Assembly (NCBI GenBank): GCA_001692895.1
Contig: KV748183.1
Location: 2,728,001 to 2,792,000, forward strand
DNA length: 64,000 nucleotides
From: Cenococcum geophilum 1.58
Lineage: Eukaryota > Ascomycota > Dothideomycetes > Gloniales > Gloniaceae
Direction of reading: 5' to 3'
The translations under genes and the position numbers were made by a program. Shown one piece after another: positions 23,640 to 35,464 of this stretch. The notes beneath the pieces are model-generated. The model searched no databases. It was not told the origin of the DNA and saw only the letters and a list, made by a program, of their open reading frames with translations. How positions within the stretch are numbered: the first letter of the stretch is position 1; each line of letters begins with the position of its first letter.

Positions 23640-24919
23640 ACCCTCACCCTTGTCCCACTATTACTACCTAGACTCCTAGCTTCCGCTGCGATTTAAATAA
23701 AACCTAGTCGCCATTTTAGAAGCATGCGCCTTTATAACTACTTATAGCTTAACTTAAATCTACAGTTGTTAAACATCTTCATTAATCAGCCGTCTAGTCA
23801 GTAAATTGTCCTCTCGCTTAACTCTACAAATCAATATACTATAGGAAAGCTCGTTAAGAATTACTGGGTACGCCTGATTATCCTTACCGCTGCAACTTAT
23901 AAGCTCTTACCGCTACTACTAACCCTAATTTAATTGTATTAATATCTAACTTTAGATTAAGTCGCTGCAGCCATTAAAGGCTTCTTTTAGCCTAAGATAC
24001 TTTGGGATTTTCTTACTAAGAACCTTAACGGCGCTATCAAACCTACACCTGTCCTCTAAGTCATTAGCCTTTTCTTTGGTCTCTTTAGAATCGCATTTAA
24101 ATAGCTACTAAAGTTTATTGCCGGTACCTTAATCTACCGATCTATTGAAGCACGCCTGATTATATTCCCTCTTAACGCTCTTACAGTAGTACTCTAATAC
24201 TAGTTAACTAACGCGGCACTATACTATATAATTGGCATAGGTGTATATTTTTGGGCATATAGTGAAGACGAGGTAGGCTCCACTTAACGCTAGTTACTGA
24301 GAACTACCGCCGATACTATATATAGGTTGTCTGTAAAGAACCATGGACATTACCGAAGTCGATTACTCCCTAGAGGTGTATCTATGGTCCTAGAAAGCCA
24401 ATAGTAAAAAGAGAGAGATAGAATACAGCTTTTAGAATAATATGACGAGTAGAACTTAAAATCTCTTACCAACTATAAATTAGGATATTATAATATTTAT
24501 ACTATTAAATTCGCCTTATCGATCTTTATAATTCTATAATATAAAATATCTTAATAGTTATCATTTATAAGATATCCAGAGTAATATATCCCTACGTAGT
24601 ATAGGAGTTAGTTATTAGGATCTAACTATAAGCGGCTATTAAAATCCATATTAAACTCGTCGATATTAGAATTAATGATCCTCGGAGCTGATTCCTTAAT
24701 TAGGCCTAGGTTATAGCTATGCACACCAAAGTAGTTAAAGGTCCCTATTAATAATCTAAATATTTACGCTAAATAATTTACCTTAGAAGCTTAGACCAAG
24801 AAATCGATTATACGGATATAAAAATATCCGCACCATCCACTAAGCTAATTTAGGACGGCAATTGTTTTCTTAGTCTGAGGGACTTTAGCAAGATTTGTAG
24901 AAAACCTAAACACCATTTA
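23640..24919 (-). pseudogene. unknown protein-coding fossil
   Basis: A minus-strand frame of about 425 codons: FSTNLAKVPQTKKTIAVLN, SGWCGYFYIRIIDFLV, LLIGTFNYFGVHSYNLGLIK, SAPRIINSNIDEFNMDFNSR, then TTVRALRGNIIRRASIDR and LKRPKKRLMT. Stops are TAA/TAG until about 23800, after which several TGA occur, so the 3' limit is uncertain. The opposite strand is also readable in part of this interval, so strand assignment is moderate only. No family was recognised. Confidence 0.35.
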
Positions 24920-25254
24920 TATAAGAAGACCTTATTAACTTTAACGAAATTAATCTACCCTCCCACAATACTTATTAATATAAAAATTACACCAAATTAT
25001 AGAGAAAAGCCTACTCTATAAGTTATAAGATCTTTAGCTCCTTATACACGCGCGATATTAAGAGGAGTTTATTACCGCAGAGGCTCTAATTCCACTATCC
25101 TACTAAGGCACGCTTACGCCTACGCTACTAGCCCTCTTTATAACTAGTGGGTATTCCATCTACTATATACCTATTTAATTTATTTACTTTATAGCCCTTT
25201 ATAGGTTATAGTATAGGCCCTAATAGAGTTATAAGCTCCGCGTCTGTATAGAGC

Positions 25255-26050
25255 TATAGAGCTTTGCGAGAGCTCTGTAGAATGAAGCTTAGGGGGAGAC
25301 CTATATAAAGCTCTATATGGAGCTCTACTAAGGCTCTACAGAGGCTCTACATAAAGCTCCGTACGAAGCTCTATAAAAGCTTTGCTTAAAGCTCTGCTCG
25401 AAGCTCTGCTTAAGGCTCTACTTAAAGCTCTACTTAAGGCTCTACTTAAAGCCCTATATAGAGCTCTAAAGCTTTATTAACACGCAGCACTAATATACTA
25501 GAAAGGTTCTATAATTGCCTGTATAAACGCCCGTATAAACGTCTCTGTAATTAATCGCCCGTATAAACGTCTGCACGTCTATACGTCTATACGCCTACAC
25601 GTAGCTCTATACGAAGCTTTGCATTAAGCTCTCCATAAAGCTCTACCTAAAGCTCTGCTTAAAGCTCTGCTTAAAGCTCCTTAAAGCCCTACTTAAAGCT
25701 CTACTTAAAGCTCTGCTTAAAGCTCTGCTTAAAGCTTAAAGCTCTACCTAAAGCTCTGCCTAAAGCCCTATATAGAGCCCCAAAGCTCTACTAACACACA
25801 GCACTAATATACTAGGAAGGTTCTACAATTGCCCATATAAACGCCCGTATAAACGCCTATATAATCGTCTCTATAAACGTCTCTATAATTGATCGCCCGT
25901 ATAAAGGTCTATACGCCTATATAAAGGTCTGCACGAAGGTCTGTACAAAGGTCTACACGAAGGTATACACGAAGGTCTGCACGAAGGTCTACTAAGGCTC
26001 TGCACGAGGCTCTACGCGAGACTCTGCCTAAAGCTTACCCCCTAGTAGTA
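25255..26050 (+). repeat. 12-bp repeat field (AGCTCTGCTTAA) with a 305-bp higher-order duplication
   Basis: Degenerate 12-bp units of the type AGCTCTGCTTAA fill 25310-25460 and 25620-25775. Each block is followed by GCTTTATTAACACGCAGCAC or a near copy and then by runs of CGTCTATAAACGCC, so a unit of about 305 bp (roughly 25471 and 25781 starts) is duplicated. From 25900 a 13-bp variant ACGAAGGTCTGC follows. If translated on the plus strand the 12-mer gives the tetrapeptide Ser-Ser-Ala/Thr-Gln (TAA read as former CAA), similar in style to the Gln-rich repeats at 33.9 kb; coding is not established. Confidence 0.65.
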
Positions 26051-26099
26051 GCAGAGGCTCTCCAGGCTAAGGGAGGATATTTTTAAGAAAGGACCTAAC

Positions 26100-26122
26100 T
26101 ATAACACCTACTAGGTGTTATA
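26100..26122. repeat. short perfect inverted repeat
   Basis: TATAACACCT and AGGTGTTATA form 10-bp arms around a 3-bp spacer. It directly follows the 12-bp repeat field. Possibly incidental. Confidence 0.5.
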
Positions 26123-26589
26123 ATAGCTTTAAGTAGTAGATATATATATATCTGTATAGTTTTATTAATATTAGTAGACTATTTAATAGGATATAATACA
26201 TTCTTAGATTTTTAATAACGCGTTTTTTAACTTTAACGAAATTAATGTTAGAACTGAGCAATAGTTGTATTATAAAATTTATACTATTTAGAAGCCCTAA
26301 GTCTTAAAAATAATGTATAAACTTTTAGTAATAATAAAGCGTTATGTAAATAAATAAATTAGATATCCGCAATCTCCGTTTTGTGGATTTTGTTTAGGAT
26401 TTTAACAAAACTCGCCAAACGCCCTTAGACGTGATTTTGCAATTTGGAAGACGGCATAGGTTATTTCGACGCTAGCTAAAAAATCACATCTAAGCTCGCT
26501 AAGGTAACTAAATAATAATTATAAATATTTTTATTTATTACGTGATACCGCAACTTATATAGATACTAATATATTCTTACCAGTCCTCT

Positions 26590-27800
26590 TTTATTACGGA
26601 GCAATTATCTATCTCTTATAATGGCATCCGCTTAAAGATAAATAGCCAATCTAAGCCGCCTTTACGATTTAGGAGAGACCCATTATTATAGGACCTATGA
26701 CTATTTTAAATGCAAACTAGAATTTCAGAATAAGTTACATATAGCAATTAATAGTAGATTTATATCTTATATCTTTAATAAATTGCTAAGACTAAGCTAT
26801 AGGACTTAAAACGACTTTTTGGCCAAAGCTTCTCCTTTTAATCTGTGACCTATTGCAATATAATCTCTTAGAAATGGCTTATAGAAGGTTAAAATTTACA
26901 GAGAGGAGGATTCTCCCTAATGACTGCAAAAACTGTTCACCTCTATAGATATTACACTCCTTTAACACGTTTAGAATTCCTATCTACCTCTACCTAAATT
27001 TCGTCTATAGTAGTGAGCAAATTTCCTATAAAAGGGTTTTAGTTATTACTATCTGACTTAACTAAGCTCTCTAAATCCATCCCTTAAATATTATCTTTTC
27101 TATCTATAAATGCACCGTTTATACTATTAAGAGAGAGTATTTTAGCATCTTTTGCTATATAATCGTAATCTAATACAAGGTTAGTTTATAGCTATTAAAG
27201 ATAAGAGAGGGTCTAATTGTCTATATCTATCCATTCTAGAGCTAAAGGATACTTAGGAAGAGCCAATCTAAGGCTAATAAGGGCTCTTAAAGTATTGTCC
27301 TCTTTCTCCCACTCCTATACCCTAGTTATTCGCTCTATTACTTGTCTTAATCTCTTTATAGCAACTTCTATTTCTTTAACAACTTTATTATTCTTATTTA
27401 ACTTTTTCTTAAGTATTTAAAATCTACGTTAAGTTTATAGCCGAAAATTTTAAAACCGTAACTCGGTCCCAGACTGCTTATTTTGTAGAGATGTAATAGT
27501 AATACAATCTTAAATAAGCTCTTCTTTAAGTGTTTAAGTATAGAGATATATCTGATAACGACACACCTTAGGCTTAATAATAGGTTTAGAGGGGCTTTTG
27601 GCGTAATCTATGTTAGCTATAACTTAAGTAAGGTAAACCGGGTTGATAAAGGAAAATTCTGCGAAATCCTCGCTTATTTAAGGTAAATGTGATTAATTTA
27701 TGGTATAGAGAGGGTTTAGTAAAGAAATTCGCTTATTTAAATAGAGGAATTACTATTGGTATAAATGTAGCTCAATCCTAGCCTTTTAAATTGCTTAGTG
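26590..27800 (-). pseudogene. coiled-coil protein of unknown function, RIP-inactivated
   Basis: The minus strand gives about 400 codons in one frame: an N-terminal part with ISEDFAEFSFINPVYLT and SPSKPIIKPKVCRYQIYLYT, a coiled-coil segment (LKKKLNKNNKVVKEIEVAIK then RLRQVIERITRV) and TLRALISLRLALPKYPLALE, followed by DYDYIAKDAKILSLNSINGA and IGNLLTTIDEI. The charged heptads support the strand choice. Interruptions are TAA/TAG, with one TGA near 26930. The plus strand from an ATG at 26620 also reads as about 110 protein-like codons (QIANLSRLYDLGETHYYRTY), so the minus-strand gene may end near 26910 and face a short plus-strand gene. No family recognised. Confidence 0.45.
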
Positions 27801-27880
27801 ACTCTACCTATACGCTAGTCTAGCTTGCATTTTAACCGCGGGATATAAATAGTATGGGATTGTAGGGGCTTATTCCCCTT

Positions 27881-27957
27881 ATTCCCCTAGGGGTTTATTC
27901 CCCTAGGGGCTTATTCCCCTAGGGGCTTATTCCCCTAAGGGCTTATTCCTTTAGGGG
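27881..27957. repeat. 16-bp tandem repeat with palindromic core
   Basis: About five copies of CCCCTAGGGGCTTATT in tandem, each with the palindrome CCCCTAGGGG. It lies 100 bp upstream of the PRM1 start. The unit is not a multiple of three, so it is not coding. Confidence 0.85.
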
Positions 27958-28055
27958 ATCTTCTGCTTATTTTATCCGTATTATTTGCCGCTAGTTAGCC
28001 TTTTCCTAATATTTATCCTTACAGACCGAGGCCTTTCGCACTACCTGCCGTTATT

Positions 28056-30305
28056 ATGGTTTCCTTAGAGAATTAATAGTAAACCTTCCCGGCTGTGCCT
28101 CTATCTCTCTCCGCTGACGATTATAAGATATAAGACTACTACGTAATACAAAATGTATTACGGCCTTTAATACACTAAGCTCTATACCTTACACTATACC
28201 TCGGCCTTTGAGCTAGACTTTTATAAGTATGGCTTAACCGCTAAACTATTCTCCTTTTCCTTATTCTTACCAAAACCCTTATTGCCGTCGCTAGTATTAA
28301 TAATAATCTTTCCTCGGCTAAACAATAAGCCCTTCGCGCCTGTATAGAAGTAGAAAATATTAGCAGTACCATAGCATTTATGCCTTATTATATGGTATAG
28401 GGCGTTAATGAGCTAACCGCTAGTAGTGTTAAAAAGGGAGCGAATAGGCTCCTATTAGTGGTAAACCTTAGTGTTACCGCCATTAAGAACATTGTTCTAT
28501 TTGTTATTAATATAATAACTTAGACTTATATATGTCTAATCACTCTCGCCATTAGTGGAAGTTTTTATGCCGCAGTCTAACTTAGGGATGAAATAGTTAA
28601 GATTCTAAACGGCACCATTCCTATAATTAGAGACGATATTATTAGTATTACTAGCACCTTTAAAAAGGATTTCAATAGCTTTATAAATAGTTTAAAGAGC
28701 ATCCCTTTTGCGAATATTAACCTACTAACGCTAAATCTTAATACGGATATCAAGAAGTTAAAGAATTTAGCAATGCCTACCGACGTCTCTACAGGCCTAT
28801 AGGATCTTAATAATTCTATTCCTACTTTTACCGACGTCCAAAACTTTACCGAAACCGTTATTAAATTTCTATTTAAAGAAGTGAAGAAGCTTATTAGCGA
28901 GACCTTAGGCAATTTTATATTTAATCGTTCCTCTCTACCTATCCCCTAAAAGGAGCTGCTTAGCTTCTACTTAGAAAACAACAGGATTAACGACTTCTTC
29001 GACGGTTTAGTAAAGTTGGAGATTATGGCCCGAAAGATCTTCATTGGCGTCGTTGTGGTTCTAGCCATCCTTGCATACATTCCTATAGCCTATAAAGGGA
29101 TCCGATAATAGCGAATAATATAACAATAAGCCTAGCTTATTGGTTAAAGTAGGTACGACTTAATAAACGCTATCTATATAGCTTCTTGACCGCATATAGC
29201 GATATTTAGTATTAAGATTGCAAACCACCTTAGATCTACACGTTAGCAGACTCTCGTTAGATGGGTAGTAGCCTACGCGATATCGACCCTAGCACTTTTT
29301 ATACTTTCCCTAGGGCTTACTAGACTTTCCGCCTGCTTATACCAATACATCCTCCTTAAGGTAATTAAAAAGGAGGTTTTAGTACTTATAAGCTAGGTCG
29401 CAGGCTTTACAGATAAGGTTGTTAGCTCCCTTAATAATGCTTCTAAGACCTAGGCTAATGGGGTAAATAATGCTATTAATACAATAAACGCCGATATTAA
29501 TAAGAATATTTTCGGGTGAGTTAATATTACTACTATAGCCGTAAATTTAACTTTAAATGAGTTTGTGGACTAGATAACGGGTGCGCTTAACACTACCTTT
29601 AAAGGTACTATTCTCTATAACCCTATTATAGGCGTTCTAAACTACCTTATTCTACTTAAGCTTTAAGGCTTTTAGAAAGCCTTAATATAAGTCTTAGATA
29701 ATATATATGTTAACTTCCCTATACTTATAAATAATACTTTCTTACTTAGTGCCGTAGCCAAAATTAGGAATAATTCTTCTTTAGCGAATCTCCTTACTGA
29801 CCCGGGTAGCAGCACCGCGGATAACATTTCTGTCTTAGTTTTTGAGCTTACGAATAAACTTCGGAATAGCATCTATACAGAAGCGATTATTGTAAGCTGC
29901 CTTGTTCTAATTTAGGTCTTTATTGCGCTTATTAGCGTAGTCCGTGTTTATATACTCCTTTTTAGGCGTAAAAAAACCCGTATAGAAAGCGGTTAGGTAT
30001 ATATCGTTAATCCTATTACTAAAACCTTTTAAGGCCACGACTTCTAGCCTAATACCGCAGCACTGCCGTATAAATATCCTGTTAACAAAGCCGCACTAAA
30101 TATAGTTTAACCCCGACCTTTCCTAACCTTTAAGCCAACTTCTAACGCCTATAGCTTGGAAGCTGAAAAGGTTGGCTAAGTTAGTGCGTATAACGTCGGC
30201 AATTTAGTAGCTTACCCTAGCTATCTACGGACGAGCAGCTATGGAGATCTTAGAGGAAACTCCCCTTTTAATAAAAAATCTGTAAATAATCCATTTTCTG
30301 ACTAA
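28056..30305 (+). pseudogene. prm1: plasma membrane fusion protein Prm1, full length but RIP-inactivated
   Basis: One frame of 749 codons from ATG at 28056 to TAA at 30303-30305, close to the 730-750 residues usual for Prm1, which helps the plasma membranes of mating cells (and fusing hyphae) merge. The start gives MVSLEN then TFPAVPLSLSADDY. Membrane segments fall near residues 63-85 (TILLFLILTKTLIAVA), 143-168 (IKNIVLFVINIITQTYI), 323-345 (RKIFIGVVVVLAILAYIPIA), 404-430 (VVAYAISTLALFILSLGLTR) and 608-630. Between them lie the large extracellular domains with VNELTASSVEKGANRLLLVV, VQNFTETVIKFLFKEVKK, VNNAINTINADINKN and several N-glycosylation sites. Dozens of in-frame TAA/TAG and one TGA (29187, former CGA) interrupt it; I found no frameshift and need no intron. 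prm1 is normally single-copy, so this is probably a duplicate hit by RIP. Confidence 0.9.
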
Positions 30306-30680
30306 TTCTCTAGCATTTATTTGCCAATCCTCCCTAACCTTTTCTCTTTTGCTATATTCTTACCTCCATCCCGTATAGATTTGATATTTCTTAGTTTATT
30401 ATTTGTATTTTGCTCTACATTTTGCGCGCAATATTGGATGATATCCCCTTAAACATTTAAAGTCCTTTAAAGCGTTCTTTACTAGATATTTTAACGATCT
30501 TTTATATCACGAGCGCGAGATATCTCCTTAAAATCGGTTTTTGCCAAGGTTGTTATACTGCCAGCTTCTTACTGGTTACTTATCCGTAAATAATATTAGC
30601 AGGGAGTTATGGGCTCCCTACGGATTATAAAGTGTTAGAGGCCGTAGAGTAGCCAAATTAAAAAAACCTCTTTTAGATAA
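30306..30680. other. spacer downstream of PRM1
   Basis: No gene seen. A pyrimidine-rich start (30306-30470) could be the old 3' region of PRM1. Confidence 0.35.
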
Positions 30681-30709
30681 CTTTATGGAAGGAAGTTCTA
30701 CAGAATGCC

Positions 30710-31225
30710 TAGCTAATAACTAGAAGCCAGGATCCCTATAACTGTAAAGTCTCTAACAAAATAAAATTATTTACTAAATAGATTAGTAGATATAAAGAAA
30801 AGACTTTATAATACTAAAAGGCATAATAATATTTCTTTAGAGGCCGCTAAATTTTGTCATAATAAGACGATTTAATTAGGTGAAGGTATTTTCAGAATAA
30901 TGAGAGACTCTAGTAATCTTTACTAGGAAACTAGTTCCCAATATCTATTACCAATTCTAGATAGTATAAAAGAATAAAATATAGAGTAAAAGCGAGATAT
31001 AACTTGTACTGGTAATTTAAGCTTAGCACTTCTTTAGCGCGTAAACCCTTCTTATAACGTGAATTTTCCTTTATCGTTGTGATATCATTGCTAATATTAT
31101 AACTCTATACCTAAATCTCTTAAAGATACTCTTAATACATCTTTACTTAACTTCTAAGATTAGTAATCCTCGGTTACTTTATAAATATAACACTTATTTT
31201 ATTAATGCCTTAATTTTAGAAAATA
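30710..31225 (+). pseudogene. coiled-coil gene duplicate, copy 1 (internally deleted)
   Basis: This segment aligns with 31497-32215 but lacks about 220 bp present there. Shared parts include AATAACTAGAAGCC at the start and AAAAGACTTTATAATAC in the middle, and the tails stay similar to ATTAATGCCTTAATT. The retained coding part matches the end of the coiled-coil protein in copy 2 (EKRLYNT, then SLEAAKF and a related FGEG segment). It is the shorter member of a direct duplication. Confidence 0.6.
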
Positions 31226-31496
31226 TTTGCAGGCGCCTATCCCCCCTAGATATATCCTATTAAATTTTATAGGGGTCTGTTCCTAGACTAGGGCCTGTAT
31301 ATATATAGGAGCTATTAGGTATATAATATAAGGGCGCGCGATTACTTACTATAAAGGAAGGTAAAATCGACTAGAGAGAGCAGTGTTGGGCTTAGCTTGC
31401 TAAACATATTAGTTAATAAAGGCCTTTTTTAATCTGGTTTTACTAACTTTAATTTTAGAGGAGGCTTTAAATATTAATATTTTACCCTAGAATGTC

Positions 31497-32215
31497 TAGT
31501 TGATAACTAGAAGCCGAGATCCCTATAACTAGGAAATCTCTTCTAATAAAAAATATTTATTTACCAAACAGATTAGTAAATACTTAACTAAAGCGCATTA
31601 AGACCTATATTATAGCGTCGGGTTAAGTTTCTAAGCCATCCCTAAAGGAAAGAAATTACTCTAGGAGATTGCGCCGGCAGGCTCTAATACTCTTTACGTT
31701 ACTATTGTAAAGCTTTAAGCTGAAAACGCTATTCTAAAGCATGATATTAAAAACGCTAAGAAAAGAGAAATACTATTATAGAAAGAAATAGTAATTGCGG
31801 AGAAAAGACTTTATAATACGGAAAGATATAATAGCATTCTTTCGGAGGTAGCTAAATTCTATTACGACAAGATAATTTAATTTGGCGAAGGCATTTCCAA
31901 GATAATAAGAAATGCTAGTAATCTACATTAGGAAACTACTTTTTAATATCCGTTGCCGGTTCTTAATAGTATAAAATAATAAAATAAAACGTATAAGTAT
32001 AATACAACTATTTAAGCTCAGGTGCGCAGTTTCTTGGCTTATAGGCCCTCTTTATAACGTAAATTATCCTTTAGTATTATAATACCGTTGCTAATAGTAT
32101 GACTCTATATCTATATACCTTACAGATACTCTTTATGTACCTATAATTGACTAATAAGAGTTAATAATCTAAGAGTTAATGCCTTAATTCTATAAAACTT
32201 TTAGTAATACTATGA
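31497..32215 (+). pseudogene. coiled-coil protein fossil, copy 2 (longer)
   Basis: A frame of about 140 codons starting in KQISKYLT at about 31570 gives DLYYSVGLSF, AIPKGKKLL, EIAPAGSNTLYVTIVKL, then a coiled coil AENAILKHDIKNAKKREILL, KEIVIAEKRLYNTERYNSIL, SEVAKFYYDKII and FGEGISKIIRNASNLH. This is the charged heptad pattern of a homo-oligomerising protein; the family is not known to me. TAA/TAG interrupt at former Gln codons. It is a direct duplicate of 30710-31225. Confidence 0.5.
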
Positions 32216-32229
32216 ATTTAAGCTAGTAG

Positions 32230-32742
32230 GTAAACGTACTAATTATATAATTCTTTGCGACTAGGCGCATCTTTAAAGTTAGGGTCTGGTATTTCTTGTT
32301 AAACTGCTTAAACTAAAGATACTAAACTTAACTTAGAGCAGATAGGTTGCTGGAAAATGCCTAGATAAATGTATATTGGATTTAGAAGCGACAAATTATC
32401 CGTTATATCCTATAGCTGCGGCATATCTAATAAGCCAAATATATTGAATTAGGACTAAGGAAGGTTAGGATTAGAAAGAAGCCCTATAAAGAATTGGTCG
32501 TCCTCAAGCGGTATAAAATGCGGCAGAGATGTATTTATATCCATTGTTGTAGGGAGCTAAGAGTTAATAATTGCTCCTGTAATTGACGTTATAGGAGAGC
32601 TGCAGGGGGTTTTTAGCATGGAAATTGTATCCTAAAGCAACATTTCCTGCCGTTTAGAGTCATTGGAAAGCTTAGGAAGTGCATTAGTTTTAAGAAAGGT
32701 CTCTAACTCTTTTATTCAGGCGGCGTCTTGAGGATCCATTTC
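32230..32742 (-). pseudogene. unknown acidic protein fossil
   Basis: An ATG on the minus strand at 32742 opens a frame of about 170 codons: MDPQDAA, IKELETFLKTNALPKLSNDS, KRQEMLL, DTISMLKTPCSSPITSITGA, PTTMDINTSLPHFIPLEDDQ, FFIGLLSNPNLP and FNIFGLLDMP. It reads as a soluble, partly disordered protein. It converges on the coiled-coil duplicate at 31497-32215; the two may form a conserved pair. No family recognised. Interruptions are TAA/TAG, with one TGA-free reading to about 32230. Confidence 0.45.
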
Positions 32743-32901
32743 GCAAGGAATTAAATCTTTAGCTTATAGAAGTGGGTTAAAAAGACGTAATTTATATAAA
32801 ATGAGAAGGCACTAATAAAACCTCCTACGTTGCAGAAAATGCTTTCTATATTACCCCTGTTTTAGGTATACTCCTAGTGCTATTAAAAATCTTATCCCAT
32901 A

Positions 32902-33052
32902 CTTTATATAAAGTACTTATACGCGTCTTTAAATACGTTTATTATAGAACCTAGGGGCTTATATTTTACTATTGCTTTATATAAAGCACTGTACTTATAC
33001 GCGTATTTAAACACGATAATGATAGGTTTAGAAACTTATATTTTATTATAAA
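32902..33052. repeat. two-copy direct repeat, unit about 78 bp
   Basis: CTTTATATAAAGTACTTATA at 32902 recurs as CTTTATATAAAGCACTGTAC from 32980, and both copies continue through ACGCGT/ACGCGTATTTAAA to TTATATTTTA. The two follow one another directly. Confidence 0.6.
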
Positions 33053-33149
33053 TATTCGCATCTTTTTAAATAAATCGTATTATTGCAATAGATGTTGCTA
33101 AAGTAAGCTATCGATTTATTTTCCAGTTGGTCACTAAATTGGAGATAGC

Positions 33150-33640
33150 CCCGCTGCTACCTAAGCAAGTATAAAACTATAAAGTGCTTAGAAGATTGTA
33201 TTGTATAGATTAGCCTAGAGGTTAACCAAATACATCAAAACCTATTAGAATTAAAAAGAGCTATTTTACAGCCCGGTAAGTGAATTTTATACACGTTTAG
33301 AAATATATTAATATATCTAGATTACATTTAGCTCCCGGATACTATAATAGAAGAAAAGGAGTTAATAGATGCTCCAAATTCGGCTAAAGAGGCTTAGGAG
33401 TCGTATCGTCGGGGGTGTCTACTATTGTCCCCTAAGGTAAACGAGTTTAGAACATAGAATTTAATATAATTTAAGTTTTAACAGTAGAGAATTATACGGG
33501 TATTTTCTAAATTTAGTTAACTAAGCCTACCTTCTCACTTTAGAAGCAAGACTGTTAAGGTACCTATACTCTAAATTTAATTTCTATAATCTATAAGAAC
33601 TATAAATATAGGTTTATTTTAGAGCAAATCAGCTAAACTA
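33150..33640 (+). other. protein-like stretch of unknown nature
   Basis: The plus strand shows LEVNQIHQNLLELKRAILQP, IEEKELIDAPNSAKEA and ESYRRGCLLLSPKVNEF with TAA/TAG between them. It may be an exon-sized relic, or an upstream part of the giant Gln/Pro-rich gene that begins at 33664, but no domain was recognised. Confidence 0.3.
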
Positions 33641-33879
33641 AAGACAATTATTATTTCCCTAATATGACTCCCCCAAGACTATATATACGCGGCGACGACA
33701 AAGAATCTCTTATTAGATCTCCTTAGTAAGGAGAAACGCCTAAAAGAGGATCTCTTCTAGCTTATCCAGCATGGACGCTAGGATTAAGAAGTGGAGGGTA
33801 CTATGACGGGGTTCTACGGAGCTTATTTAGACTTCCTAACCCTAACGCACTTAGGCGTAACTTTAGATAAGAACAGTTA

Positions 33880-34236
33880 AGTTCCGCCTTATAATAGCTA
33901 AGCCCTACCCTATAATAGCTAAGCTCTGCCTTATAATAGCTAAGCTCCGCCTTATAATAGCCAAGCTCCGCCCTATAACAGCTAAGCTCTAAATTATAAC
34001 AGCTAAGCTCTACCTTAAAATAGCTAAGCTCTAACTTATAACAGCTAGGCTCCGCCTTATAACAGCTAAGCTCCACTTTATAACAGCTAAGCTCTACCTT
34101 ATAATAGCTAGGCTCCGCCTTATAACAGCTAGGCTCTACTTTATAATAGCTAAGCTTTACCTTATAGCAGCTAAGCTCCGCCTTATAGCAGCTAGGCTCT
34201 ACCTTATAACAGCTAGACTCCGCCTTATATCTACCC
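33880..34236 (+). repeat. 24-bp tandem repeat (block A of the giant gene)
   Basis: About fifteen 24-bp units of the type AGCTAAGCTCTGCCTTATAA. In the plus frame of the giant gene each gives Leu-Ser-Ser-Ala/Thr-Leu-Gln-Gln plus Leu. Unit length is a multiple of three and phase is kept. Confidence 0.85.
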
Positions 34237-34574
34237 AACCTCTTTGCTAGTAGACCTGTAGGAGGTTCCACCTTATAAGGCGCATTAGCAGAACTACCTA
34301 TATTTAAAGCATTTAATCTAATTGTAACTAATTAACTAATATAAGTCAATTCGCAATCTAAAATCCCGCTAGACGCTACTGGAAGCTCTGAATTATAGTC
34401 TATATCTACAATAACTAGAGATTAGGGAAGGGGACGAAATCTTACTACCGTTAAAGATATTGACAATAAGATGGCAACTACTAATAGGCTAAGTAACTAA
34501 TTGATAAGCCAAAATCTAGGATATATCTTATCCCTAGTAGAGCAAAATGTTCCTAAAGAAATTGTTCCCGAAGT

Positions 34575-34905
34575 CAGCCTGCCTTTTTAGCAGCAGCTAC
34601 TTTAGCAGCAGCAGCCACTTTAGCAGCAGCAGCTTCCCCTAGGGCCACATTAACAGCCATATTAATAACCGCTTCAACAGCCGCTTTAATAGCCACTTTA
34701 ACAGCTACTTTAATAACCACTTTAACAGCCACTTCAGCAGCTACTTCAGCAGCCACTTTAGTAGCCACTTCAGCAGCAGCAGCTTCCTTAGGGGCCACTT
34801 TAACAGCCATATTAATAACCGCTTTAATAGCCACATTAATAACCGCTTTAACAGCTACTTTAGCAGCCACTTTAACAGCTTCCTTAACAGCTTCCTTAAA
34901 GGCCA
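34575..34905 (+). repeat. 12/15/18-bp Gln-Pro repeat (block B of the giant gene)
   Basis: Units such as CAGCCACTTTAA, with an interspersed CAGCAGCAG run, translate to Gln-Gln-Pro-Leu/Tyr/His in the giant frame. A longer unit of about 200 bp that includes TTCCCCTAGGGCCAC / TTCCTTAGGGGCCAC occurs twice. Confidence 0.8.
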
Positions 34906-35464
34906 CCTTAAGAAGAAGAACTATAGTACGTTATATGCTAATATGCACTTATAGATAACCTAGAACCTGTATTTAGGCCTAACCTCTATAGGCATAAATT
35001 TTATAGGGAGTGTTTTGTTCGCCTAAGCGTTACGGCACTTTTATAGGATAATAATATACCTTGTCTATTATATAGGCGTACTATGGATAAGGATCTTAAT
35101 GTCTGGCCTATATATAAAAGATAGCTACTAGACGCTATTATAAGTTACCTAACTTCTAATTTAATCTACTAAGAACTTCAGTTATACTTATAACTTCTTA
35201 TTTAAAAGAATAATATAAATATTCTAACCCCTATCTTATAAACGGTATTAGATAGGCTCCAATAATTAGGTTATCCATCTCTTCCTACTTAAGGTTTATA
35301 CGATCTATTTTAAAACCGCAAAAACTTAATCTATAACGACTCTTTTAAAGATACGCGTCACTAGGAAGGTAAAATATCTTAGTTAATATCTAGGCACCCT
35401 ATCCTAATTATATTAACATACTAGTACTAGAGGAGTCTAATAGTGATTAATTTAGTAATACCGG

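Noticed and set aside
28577-29872. Open minus-strand frames at 28577-28912 and 29672-29872
   Set aside because: Antisense of PRM1, whose plus-strand reading matches the family over its full length.
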